A DNA stretch of 64,000 nucleotides. Source: Nephrocerus scutellatus. Taxonomy: Eukaryota; Arthropoda; Insecta; Diptera; Pipunculidae. Positions within the stretch are counted from its first letter, which is position 1. Each line of letters begins with the position of its first letter. The DNA lies in the NCBI GenBank assembly GCA_947095585.1, contig OX352761.1, positions 38,217,260 through 38,281,259 on the forward strand, in the 5' to 3' direction. The notes beneath the pieces were generated by a model that was given only the letters and a program-made list of their open reading frames with translations, did not search any database and was not told where the DNA came from. Shown here one piece after another: positions 36,401-48,400 of this stretch. Both the position numbers and the translations under genes were made by a program.

Positions 36401-39400
36401 CAGTCTTTGATTAAGCTGTGTCTTTTTTGTGTAAGCAGTGAGTTTTATTGATTAAGCAGTGTCTTGTTGATTAAGCAGTCTTTGATAAAGCAGTGTCTTT
36501 TGTTGAGTAAGCAGTGTCTTTGATTAAGCATTATCTTTTGTTGAGTAAGCAATGTCTTTTTTGGGTAAGCAGTGTCTTTTGTCGAGTAAGCAGTGTCTTT
36601 GATTAAGCAGTGTCTTTTTTGAGTAAGCAGTGTCTTTGATTAAGCAGCGTCTTTTTTGAGTTAGCAGTGTCTTTTTTTGAGTAAGCAGTGTCTTTGATTA
36701 AGCATCGTCTTTTTTGATCAGGCAGTGTCTTTTGTTGAGTAATCAGTGTCTTTGATTAAGCATTGTCTTTTTTGAGTAAGCAATGTCTTTTGTTGAGTAA
36801 GCGTGTCTTTGATTAAGCAGTGTCTTTTGTTGAGTAAGCAATGTCTTTTGTTGAGTATGCAATGTCTTTTGTTGAGTAAGCAGTGTCTTTGATTAAGCAG
36901 CGTCTTTTTGAGCAAGCAGTATCTTTGATTAAGCAGTGTCTTTTTTTGAGTAAGCAGTGTCTTTTGTTGAGTAAGCAGTGTCTTTGATTAAGCAGTGTCT
37001 TTTTTGAGTAAGCAGTGTCTTTGAGTAAGCAGTGTCTTTTGTTGATTAAGCAGTCTTTGATTAAGCAGCGTCTTTTTTGAGTAAGCAGTGTCTTTTGTTG
37101 ATTAAGCAGTCTTTGATAAAGCAGTGTCTTTTTTGAGTAAGCATTGTCTTTTGTTGATTAAGCAGTCTTTGAGCAAGCAGTGTCTTTTGTTGATTAAGCA
37201 GTCTTTGATTAAGCAGTGTCTTTTTTGAGTAAGCAGTGTCTTTGATTAAGCAGTGTCTTTTGTTGAGTAAGAAGCCTCTTTGATTAAGCAGCGTCTTTTT
37301 GAGTAAGCAGTATCTTTGATAAGGCAGTGTCATTTTTTGAGTAAACAGTGTCTTTTGTCGAGTAAGCAGTGTCTATTTTGAGTAAGCAGTGTCTTTTGTT
37401 GAGTAAGCAGTGTCTTTTGTTGATAAAGCAGTCTTTGATTAAGCAGTGTCTTTTTTTGAGTAAGCAGTGTCTTTTGTTGATAAAGAAGTCTTTGATTAAG
37501 CAGTGTCTTTTTTTTGAGTAAGCAGTGTCTTTTGTTGATAAAGCAGTCTTTGATTAAACAGTGTCTTTTGTTGATTAAGCAGTCTTTGATTAAGCAGTGT
37601 CTTTTGTTGAGTAAGCAGTGTCTTTTTTGAGTAAGCATTGTCTTTTGTTGATTAAGCAGTCTTTGAGCAAGCAGTGTCTTTTGTTGATTAAGCAGTCTTT
37701 GATTAAGCAGTGTCTTTTTTGAGTAAGCAGTGTCTTTGATTAAGCAGTGTCTTTTGTTGAGTAAGAAGCCTCTTTGATTAAGCAGCGTCTTTTTGAGTAA
37801 GCAGTATCTTTGATTAGGCAGTGTCATTTTTTGAGTAAACAGTGTCTTTTGTCGAGTAAGCAGTGTCTATTTTGAGTAAGCAGTGTCTTTTGTTGAGTAA
37901 GCAGTGTCTTTTGTTGATAAAGCAGTCTTTGATTAAGCAGTGTCTTTTTTTGAGTAAGCAGTGTCTTTTGTTGATAAAGAAGTCTTTGATTAAGCAGTGT
38001 CTTTTTTTTGAGTAAGCAGTGTCTTTTGTTGATAAAGCAGTCTTTGATTAAACAGTGTCTTTTGTTGATTAAGCAGTCTTTGATTAAGCAGTGTCTTTTG
38101 TTGAGTAAGCAATGTCTTTTGTTGAGTATGCAATGTCTTTTGTTGAGTAAGCAGTGTCTTTGATTAAGCAGCGTCTTTTTGAGCAAGCAGTATCTTTGAT
38201 TAAGCAGTGTCTTTTTTTGAGTAAGCAGTGTCTTTTGTTGAGTAAGCAGTGTCTTTGATTAAGCAGTGTCTTTTTTGAGTAAGCAGTGTCTTTGAGTAAG
38301 CAGTGTCTTTTGTTGATTAAGCAGTCTTTGATTAAGCAGCGTCTTTTTTGAGTAAGCAGTGTCTTTTGTTGATTAAGCAGTCTTTGATAAAGCAGTGTCT
38401 TTTTTGAGTAAGCATTGTCTTTTGTTGATTAAGCAGTCTTTGAGCAAGCAGTGTCTTTTGTTGATTAAGCAGTCTTTGATTAAGCAGTGTCTTTTTTGAG
38501 TAAGCAGTGTCTTTGATTAAGCAGTGTCTTTTGTTGAGTAAGAAGCCTCTTTGATTAAGCAGCGTCTTTTTGAGTAAGCAGTATCTTTGATTAGGCAGTG
38601 TCATTTTTTGAGTAAACAGTGTCTTTTGTCGAGTAAGCAGTGTCTATTTTGAGTAAGCAGTGTCTTTTGTTGAGTAAGCAGTGTCTTTTGTTGATAAAGT
38701 AGTCTTTGATTAAGCAGTGTCTTTTTTTGAGTAAGCAGTGTCTTTTGTTGATAAAGAAGTCTTTGATTAAGCAGTGTCTTTTTTTTGAGTAAGCAGTGTC
38801 TTTTGTTGATAAAGCAGTCTTTGATTAAACAGTGTCTTTTGTTGATTAAGCAGTCTTTGATTAAGCAGTGTCTTTTGTTGAGTAAGCAGTGTCTTTGATT
38901 AAGCAGTGTCTTTTGTTAAGTAAGCAATGTCTGTTTTTAGTAAGCAGTGTCTTTTGTTGAGTAAGCAGTGTCTTTTGTTAATTAAACAGTCTTTGATTTA
39001 GCAGTGTCTTTTGTTGAATAAGCAGTGTCTTTGATTAAGCAGTGTCTTTTATTGAGTAAGCAATGTCTTTTGTCGAGTAAGCAGTGTCTTTGATTAGGCA
39101 GTGTCTTTTGTTGAGTAAGCAATGTCTTTTGTTGAGTAAGCAGTGTCTTTGATTAAGCAGCGTCTTTTTGAGTAAGCAGTATTTTTGATAAGGCAATGTC
39201 TTTTTTTGAGTAAGCAGTGTATTTTCTTCAGTAAGCCGTGTATTTTGTTGATTAAGCAGTCTTTGATTAAGCAGTGTTTTTTGTTGAGTAAGCGTGTCTT
39301 TGATTAGGCAGTGTCTTTTGTTGAGTAAGCAATGTCTTTTGTTGAGTAAGCAGTGTCTTTTGTTGATTAAGCAGTCTTTGATTAAGCAGTGTCTTTTTGA

Positions 39401-42400
39401 GTAAGCAGTGTCTTTTGTTGATTAAGCAGTCTTTGATTAAGCAGTGTCTTTTTTTGAGGAAGCAGTGTCTTTTGTTGATTAAGCAGTCTTTGATTAAACA
39501 GTTTCTTTTGTTGATTAAGCAGTCTTTGATTAAGCAGTGTCTTTTTTGAGTAAGCAGTGACTTTTGTTGATTTAGCAGTGTCTTGTTGATTAAGCAGTGT
39601 CTTTTTTTAGTAAGCAGTGTCTTTTGTTGCTTAAGCAGTCTTTGAGCAAGCAGTGTCTTTTGTTGATTAAGCAGTCTTTGATTAAGCAGTGTCTTTTTTG
39701 AGTAAGCAGTGACTTTTGTTGATTAAGCAGTGTCTTATTGATGAAGCAGTCTTTGATTAAGCAGTGTCTTTTTTGAGTAAGCAGTGTCTTTTTTTGAGTA
39801 AGCAGTCTTTGATTAAACAGTGTCTTTTTTGAGTAAGCAGTGTCTTTTGTTGATTAAGCAGTCTTTTGTTGATTAAGCAGTCTTTGATTAAGCAGTGTCT
39901 TTGATTAAGCAGCGTCTTTTTTGAGTTAGCAGTGTCTTTTGTTGAGTAAGCAGTGTCTTTGATTAAGCAGCGTCTTTCTTGATTAAGCAGTGTCTTTTGT
40001 TGAGTAAGCAGTGTCTTTTGTTGATTAAGCAGTGTCTTTTTTGAGTTATCATTGTCGTTTGTTGAGTAAGCAGTGTCTTTTGTTGATTAAGCAGACTTTG
40101 TTTAAGCAGTGACTTTTGTTGAGTAAGCAGTGTCTTTGATTAAGCATTGTCTTTATATATGTAAGCAGTGTCTCTTGTTGAGAAAGCAGTTTCTTTTGTT
40201 GAGTAAGCAAAGTCTTTTGTTGATTAAGCAGTCTTTGATTAAGCAGTGTCTTTTTGAGTAAGCAGTGACTTTTGTTGATTAAGCAGTGTCTTATTGATGA
40301 AGAAGTCTTTGATTAAGCAGTGTTTTTTTTTGAGTAAGCAGTGTCTTTTGTTGAGTAAGCAGTCTTTGATTAAGCAGTGTCTTTTTTGAGTAAGCAGTGT
40401 CTTTTGTTGATTAAGCAGTCTTTTGTTGATTAAGCAGTCTTTGATTAAGCAATGACTTTTTTGAGTAAGCAGTGTCTTTTGTTGAGTAAGCAAAGTCTTT
40501 TGTTGATTAAGCAGTCTTTAATTAAGCAGTGTCTTTTGTTGATTAAGCAGTCTTTGTTTAAGCAGTGTCTTTTTTTTAGTCTTTGATAAAGCAGTGTCTT
40601 TTTTGAGTAAGCAGTATCTTTGATTAAGCAGCGTCTTTTTTGATTAAGCAGCGTCTTTTTTGAGTAAGCAGCGTCTTTCTTGAGTAAGCAGTGTCTTCTG
40701 TTGAGTAAGCAGTGTCTTTTGTTGAATAAGCAGTCTTTGATTAAGCAGTGTCTTTTTTTGAGGAAGCAGTGTCTTTTGTTGATTAAGCAGTCTTTGATTA
40801 AGCTGTGTCTTTTTTGTGTAAGCAGTGAGTTTTATTGATTAAGCAGTGTCTTGTTGATTAAGCAGTCTTTGATAAAGCAGTGTCTTTTGTTGAGTAAGCA
40901 GTGTCTTTGAATAAGCATTATCTTTTGTTGAGTAAGCAATGTCTTTTTTGGGTAAGCAGTGTCTTTTGTCGAGTAAGCAGTGTCTTTGATTAAGCAGTGT
41001 CTTTTTTGAGTAAGCAGTGTCTTTGATTAAGCAGCGTCTTTTTTGAGTTAGCAGTGTCTTTTTTTGAGTAAGCAGTGTCTTTGATTAAGCAGCGTCTTTT
41101 TTGATCAGGCAGTGTCTTTTGTTGAGTAATCAGTGTCTTTGATTAAGCATTGTCTTTTTTGAGTAAGCAGTGTCTTTTGTTGAGTAAGCGTGTCTTTGAT
41201 TAGGCAGTGTCTTTTGTTGAGTAAGCAATGTCTTTTGTTGAGTATGCAATGTCTTTTGTTGAGTAAGCAGTGTCTTTGATTAAGCAGCGTTTTTTTGAGC
41301 AAGCAGTATCTTTGATTAAGCAGTGTCTTTTTTTGAGTAAGCAGTGTCTTTTGTTGAGTCTTTGATTAAGCAGTGTCTTTTTTGAGTAAGCAGTGTCTTT
41401 TTTTGAGTAAGCAGTCTTTGATTAAACAGTGTCTTTTTTGAGTAAGCAGTGTCTTTTGTTGATTAAGCAGTCTTTGATTAAGCAGTGTCTTTGATTAAGC
41501 AGCGTCTTTTTTGAGTTAGCAGTGTCTTTTGTTGAGTAAGCAGTGTCTTTGATTAAGCAGCGTCTTTCTTGATTAAGCAGTGTCTTTTGTTGAGTAAGCA
41601 GTGTCTTTTGTTGATTAAGCAGTGTCTTTTTTGAGTAATCATTTTCGTTTGTTGAGTAAGCAGTGTCTTTTGTTGATTAAGCAGACTTTGTTTAAGCAGT
41701 GACTTTTGTTGAGTAAGCAGTGTCTTTGATTAAGCATTGTCTTTATATATGTAAGCAGTGTCTCTTGTTGAGAAAGCAGTTTCTTTTGTTGAGTAAGCAA
41801 AGTCTTTTGTTGATTAAGCAGTGCCTTTTTTGAGTAAGCAGTGTCTTTGATTAAGCAGCGTCTTTTTTGAGTAGGCAGTGTCTTTTGTTGAGTAAGCAGC
41901 GTCTTTCATGATTAAGCAGTGTCTTTTGTTGAGTAAGCAGTGTCTTTTGTTGATTAAGCAGTGTCTTTTTTGAGTAATCATTGTCGTTTGTTGAGTAAGC
42001 AGTGTCTTTTGTAGAGTAAGCAGTCTTTGATTAAGCAGTGTCTTTTTTGAGTAAGCAGTGTCTTTTGTTGATTAAGCAGTCTTTGAGCAAGCAGTGTCTT
42101 TTGTTTATTAAGCAGTATTTGATTAAGCAGTGTCTTTTGTTGCGTAAGCAGTGTCTTTTGTTGATTAAGCAGTGACTTATTGATGAAGCAGTCTTTGATT
42201 AAGCAGTGTCTTTTTTGAGTAAGCAGTGTCTTTTGTTGAGTAAGCAGTCTTTGATTAAACAGTGTCTTTTTTGAGTAAGCAGCGTCTTTTTTGAGTAAGC
42301 AGTGTCTTTTGTTGAGTAAGCAGTGTCTTTTTTGAGCAATCATTGTCGTTTGTTGAGTAAGCAGTGTCTTTTGTTGATTAAGCAGACTTTGTTTAAGCAG

Positions 42401-45400
42401 TGTCTTTTGTTGAGTAAGCAGTGTCTTTGATTAAGCATTGTCTTTATATATGTAAGCATCTTTTTTGAGTAAGCAGTGTCTTTGATTAAGCAGCGTCTTT
42501 TTTGATTAAGCAGCGTCTTTTTTGAGTAAGCAGTGTCTTTGATTAAGCAGCGTCTTTCTTGAGTAAGCAGTGTCTTCTGTTGAGTAAGCAGTGTCTTTTG
42601 TTGAATAAGCAGTCTTTGATTAAGCAGTGTCTTTTTTTGAGGAAGCAGTGTCTTTTGTTGATTAAGCAGTCTTTGATTAAGCTGTGTCTTTTTTGTTTAA
42701 GCAGTGAGTTTTATTGATTAAGCAGTGTCTTGTTGATTAAGCAGTCTTTGATAAAGCAGTGTCTTTTGTTGAGTAAGCAGTGTCTTTGATTAAGCATTAT
42801 CTTTTGTTGAGTAAGCAATGTCTTTTTTGGGTAAGCAGTGTCTTTTGTCGAGTAAGCAGTGTCTTTGATTAAGCAGTGTCTTTTTTGAGTAAGCAGTGTC
42901 TTTGATTAAGCAGCGTCTTTTTTGAGTTAGCAGTGTCTTTTTTTGAGTAAGCAGTGTCTTTGATTAAGCAGCGTCTTTTTTGATCAGGCAGTGTCTTTTG
43001 TTGAGTAATCAGTGTCTTTGATTAAGCATTGTCTTTTTTGAGTAAGCAGTGTCTTTTGTTGAGTAAGCGTGTCTTTGATTAAGCAGTGTCTTTTGTTGAG
43101 TAAGCAATGTCTTTTGTTGAGTATGCAATGTCTTTTGTTGAGTAAGCAGTGTCTTTGATTAAGCAGCGTCTTTTTGAGCAAGCAGTATCTTTGATTAAGC
43201 AGTGTCTTTTTTAGAGTAAGCAGTGTCTTTTGTTGAGTAAGCAGTGTCTTTGATTAAGCAGTGTCTTTTTTGAGTAAGCAGTGTCTTTGAGTAAGCAGTG
43301 TCTTTTGTTGATTAAGCAGTCTTTGATTAAGCAGCGTCTTTTTTGAGTAAGCAGTGTCTTTTGTTGATTAAGCAGTCTTTGATAAAGCAGTGTCTTTTTT
43401 GAGTAAGCATTGTCTTTTATTGATTAAGCAGTCTTTGAGCAAGCAGTGTCTTTTGTTGATTAAGCAGTCTTTGATTAAGCAGTGTCTTTTTTGAGTAAGC
43501 AGTGTCTTTGATTAAGCAGTGTCTTTTGTTGAGTAAGAAGTCTCTTTGATTAAGCAGCGTCTTTTTGAGTAAGCAGTATCTTTGATTAGGCAGTGTCATT
43601 TTTTGAGTAAACAGTGTCTTTTGTCGAGTAAGCAGTGTCTATTTTGAGTAAGCAGTGTCTTTTGTTGAGTAAGCAGTGTCTTTTGTTGATAAAGCAGTCT
43701 TTGATTAAGCAGTGTCTTTTTTTGAGTAAGCAGTGTCTTTTGTTGATAAAGAAGTCTTTGATTAAGCAGTGTCTTTTTTTGAGTAAGCAGTGTCTTTTGT
43801 TGATAAAGCAGTCTTTGATTAAACAGTGTCTTTTGTTGATTAAGCAGTCTTTGATTAAGCAGTGTCTTTTGTTGAGTAAGCAGTTTGTATTGTTGATTAA
43901 GCAGTCTTTGATTAAGCAGTGTCTTTTGTTGAGTAAGCAGTGTCTTTGATTAAGCAGTGTCTTTTGTTAAGTAAGCAATGTCTGTTTTTAGTAAGCAGTG
44001 TCTTTTGTTGAGTAAGCAGTGTCTTTTGTTAATTAAACAGTCTTTGATTTAGCAGTGTCTTTTGTTGAATAAGCAGTGTCTTTGATTAAGCAGTGTCTTT
44101 TATTGAGTAAGCAATGTCTTTTGTCGAGTAAGCAGTGTCTTTGATTAGGCAGTGTCTTTTGTTGAGTAAGCAATGTCTTTTGTTGAGTAAGCAGTGTCTT
44201 TGATTAAGCAGCGTCTTTTTGAGTAAGCAGTATTTTTGATAAGGCAATGTCTTTTTTTGAGTAAGCAGTGTCTTTTGTTCAGTAAGCCGTGTATTTTGTT
44301 GATTAAGCAGTCTTTGATTAAGCAGTGTTTTTTGTTGAGTAAGCGTGTCTTTGATTAGGCAGTGTCTTTTGTTGAGTAAGCAATGTCTTTTGTTGAGTAA
44401 GCAGTGTCTTTTGTTGATTAAGCAGTCTTTGATTAAGCAGTGTCTTTTGTTGATTAAGCAGTCTTTGATTAAGCAGTGTCTTTTTTTGAGGAAGCAGTGT
44501 CTTTTGTTGATTAAGCAGTCTTTGATTAAACAGTTTCTTTTGTTGATTAAGCAGTCTTTGATTAAGCAGTGTCTTTTTTGAGTAAGCAGTGACTTTTGTT
44601 GATTTAGCAGTGTCTTGTTGATTAAGCAGTCTTTGATTAAGCAGTGTCTTTTTTGAGTAAGCAGTGTCTTTTGTTGCTTAAGCAGTCTTTGAGCAAGCAG
44701 TGTCTTTTGTTGATTAAGCAGTCTTTGATTAAGCAGTGTCTTTTTTGAGTAAGCAGTGACTTTTGTTGATTAAGCAGTGTCTTATTGATGAAGCAGTCTT
44801 TGATTAAGCAGTGTCTTTTTTGAGTAAGCAGTGTCTTTTTTTGAGTAAGCAGTCTTTGATTAAACAGTGTCTTTTTTGAGTAAGCAGTGTCTTTTGTTGA
44901 TTAAGCAGTCTTTTGTTGATTAAGCAGTCTTTGATTAAGCAGTGTCTTTGATTAAGCAGCGTCTTTTTTGAGTTAGCAGTGTCTTTTGTTGAGTAAGCAG
45001 TGTCTTTGATTAAGCAGCGTCTTTCTTGATTAAGCAGTGTCTTTTGTTGAGTAAGCAGTGTCTTTTGTTGATTAAGCAGTGTCTTTTTTGAGTAATCATT
45101 GTCGTTTGTTGAGTAAGCAGTGTCTTTTGTTGATTAAGCAGACTTTGTTTAAGCAGTGACTTTTGTTGAGTAAGCAGTGTCTTTGATTAAGCATTGTCTT
45201 TATATATGTAAGCAGTGTCTCTTGTTGAGAAAGCAGTTTCTTTTGTTGAGTAAGCAAAGTCTTTTGTTGATTAAGCAGTCTTTGATTAAGCAGTGTCTTT
45301 TTGAGTAAGCAGTGACTTTTGTTGATTAAGCAGTGTCTTATTGATGAAGAAGTCTTTGATTAAGCAGTGTTTTTTTTGAGTAAGCAGTGTCTTTTGTTGA

Positions 45401-48400
45401 GTAAGCAGTGTCTTTTTTGAGTAAGCAGTGTCTTTTTTGAGTAAGCAGTGTCTTTTGTTGATTAAGCAGTCTTTTGTTGATTAAGCAGTCTTTGATTAAG
45501 CAATGACTTTTTTGAGTAAGCAGTGTCTTTTATTGAGTAAGCAAAGTCTTTTGTTGATTAAGCAGTCTTTAATTAAGCAGTGTCTTTTGTTGATTAAGCA
45601 GTCTTTGTTTAAGCAGCGTCTTTTTTTTAGTCTTTGATAAAGCAGTGTCTTTTTTGAGTAAGCAGTGTCTTTGATTAAGCAGCGTCTTTTTTGATTAAGC
45701 AGCGTCTTTTTTGAGTAAGCAGCGTCTTTCTTGAGTAAGCAGTGTCTTCTGTTGAGTAAGCAGTGTCTTTTGTTGAATAAGCAGTCTTTGATTAAGCAGT
45801 GTCTTTTTTTGAGGAAGCAGTGTCTTTTGTTGATTAAGCAGTCTTTGATTAAGCTGTGTCTTTTTTGTGTAAGCAGTGAGTTTTATTGATTAAGCAGTGT
45901 CTTGTTGATTAAGCAGTCTTTGATAAAGCAGTGTCTTTTGTTGAGTAAGCAGTGTCTTTGATTAAGCATTATCTTTTGTTGAGTAAGCAATGTCTTTTTT
46001 GGGTAAGCAGTGTCTTTTGTCGAGTAAGCAGTGTCTTTGATTAAGCAGTGTCTTTGATTAAGCAGCGTCTTTTTTGAGTTAGCAGTGTCTTTTTTGAGTA
46101 AGCAGTGTCTTTGATTAAGCAGCGTCTTTTTTGATCAGGCAGTGTCTTTTGTTGAGTAATCAGTGTCTTTGATTAAGCATTGTCTTTTTTGAGTAAGCAG
46201 TGTCTTTTGTTGAGTAAGCGTGTCTTTGATTAGGCAGTGTCTTTTGTTGAGTAAGCAATGTCTTTTGTTGAGTATGCAATGTCTTTTGTTGAGTAAGCAG
46301 TGTCTTTGATTAAGCAGCGTCTTTTTGAGCAAGCAGTATCTTTGATTAAGCAGTGTCTTTTTTTGAGTAAGCAGTGTCTTTTGTTGAGTCTTTGATTAAG
46401 CAGTGTCTTTTTTGAGTAAGCAGTGTCTTTTTTTGAGTAAGCAGTCTTTGATTAAACAGTGTCTTTTTTGAGTAAGCAGTGTCTTTTGTTGATTAAGCAG
46501 TCTTTTGTTGATTAAGCAGTCTTTGATTAAGCAGTGTCTTTGATTAAGCAGCGTCTTTTTTGAGTTAGCAGTGTCTTTTGTTGAGTAAGCAGTGTCTTTG
46601 ATTAAGCAGCGTCTTTCTTGATTAAGCAGTGTCTTTTGTTGAGTAAGCAGTGTCTTTTGTTGATTAAGCAGTGTCTTTTTTGAGTAATCATTGTCGTTTG
46701 TTGAGTAAGCAGTGTCTTTTGTTGATTAAGCAGACTTTGTTTAAGCAGTGACTTTTGTTGAGTAAGCAGTGTCTTTGATTAAGCATTGTCTTTATATATG
46801 TAAGCAGTGTCTCTTGTTGAGAAAGCAGTTTCTTTTGTTGAGTAAGCAAAGTCTTTTGTTGATTAAGCAGTCTTTGATTAAGCAGTGTCTTTTTGAGTAA
46901 GCAGTGACTTTTGTTGATTAAGCAGTGTCTTATTGATGAAGAAGTCTTTGATTAAGCAGTGTTTTTTTTGAGTAAGCAGTGTCTTTTGTTGAGTAAGGAG
47001 TCTTTGATTAAGCAGTGTCTTTTTTGAGTAAGCAGTGTCTTTTGTTGATTAAGCAGTCTATTGTTGATTAAGCAGTCTTTGATTAAGCAATGACTTTTTT
47101 GAGTAAGCAGTGTCTTTTGTTGAGTAAGCAAAGTCTTTTGTTGATTAAGCAGTCTTTAATTAAGCAGTGTCTTTTGTTGATTAAGCAGTCTTTGTTTAAG
47201 CAGTGTCTTTTTTTTAGTCTTTGATAAAGCAGTGTCTTTTTTGAGTAAGCAGTGTCTTTGATTAAGCAGCGTCTTTTTTGATTAAGCAGCGTCTTTTTTG
47301 AGTAAGCAGCGTCTTTCTTGAGTAAGCAGTGTCTTCTGTTGAGTAAGCAGTGTCTTTTGTTGAATAAGCAGTCTTTGATTAAGCAGTGTCTTTTTTTGAG
47401 GAAGCAGTGTCTTTTGTTGATTAAGCAGTCTTTGATTAAGCTGTGTCTTTTTTTTGTAAGCAGTGAGTTTTATTGATTAAGCAGTGTCTTGTTGATTAAG
47501 CAGTCTTTGATAAAGCAGTGTCTTTTGTTGAGTAAGCAGTGTCTTTGATTAAGCATTATCTTTTGTTGAGTAAGCAATGTCTTTTTTGGGTAAGCAGTGT
47601 CTTTTGTCGAGTAAGCAGTGTCTTTGATTAAGCAGTGTCTTTTTTGAGTAAGCAGTGTCTTTGATTAAGCAGCGTCTTTTTTGAGTTAGCAGTGTCTTTT
47701 TTTGAGTAAGCAGTGTCTTTGATTAAGCAGCGTCTTTTTTGATCAGGCAGTGTCTTTTGTTGAGTAATCAGTGTCTTTGATTAAGCATTGTCTTTTTTGA
47801 GTAAGCAGTGTCTTTTGTTGAGTAAGCGTGTCTTTGATTAGGCAGTGTCTTTTGTTGAGTAAGCAATGTCTTTTGTTGAGTATGCAATGTCTTTTGTTTA
47901 GTAAGCAGTGTCTTTGATTAAGCAGCGTCTTTTTGAGCAAGCAGTATCTTTGATTAAGCAGTGTCTTTTTTTGAGTAAGCAGTGTCTTTTGTTGAGTAAG
48001 CAGTGTCTTTGATTAAGCAGTGTCTTTTTTGAGTAAGCAGTGTCTTTAAGTAAGCAGTGTCTTTTGTTGATTAAACAGTCTTTGATTAAGCAGCGTCTTT
48101 TTTGAGTAAGCAGTGTCTTTTGTTGATTAAGCAGTCTTTGATTAAGCAGTGTCTTTTTTGAGTAAGCATTGTCTTTTGTTGATTAAGCAGTCTTTGAGCA
48201 AGCTATGTCTTTTGTTGATTAAGCAGTCTTTGATTAAGCAGTGTCTTTTTTGAGTAAGCAGTGTCTTTGATTAAGCAGTGTCTTTTGTTGTGTAAGAAGT
48301 CTCTTTGATTAAGCAGCGTTTTTTTGAGTAAGCAGTATCTTTGATTAGGCAGTGTCATTTTTTGAGTAAACAGTGTCTTTTGTCGAGTAAGCAGTGTCTA

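Noticed and set aside
41340..41380. Insertion of foreign DNA at irregular junctions such as GTTGAGTCTTTG (also 46380-46400 and 22500-22520)
   Set aside because: The junctions are explained by loss of part of a unit; sequence on both sides is ordinary satellite.
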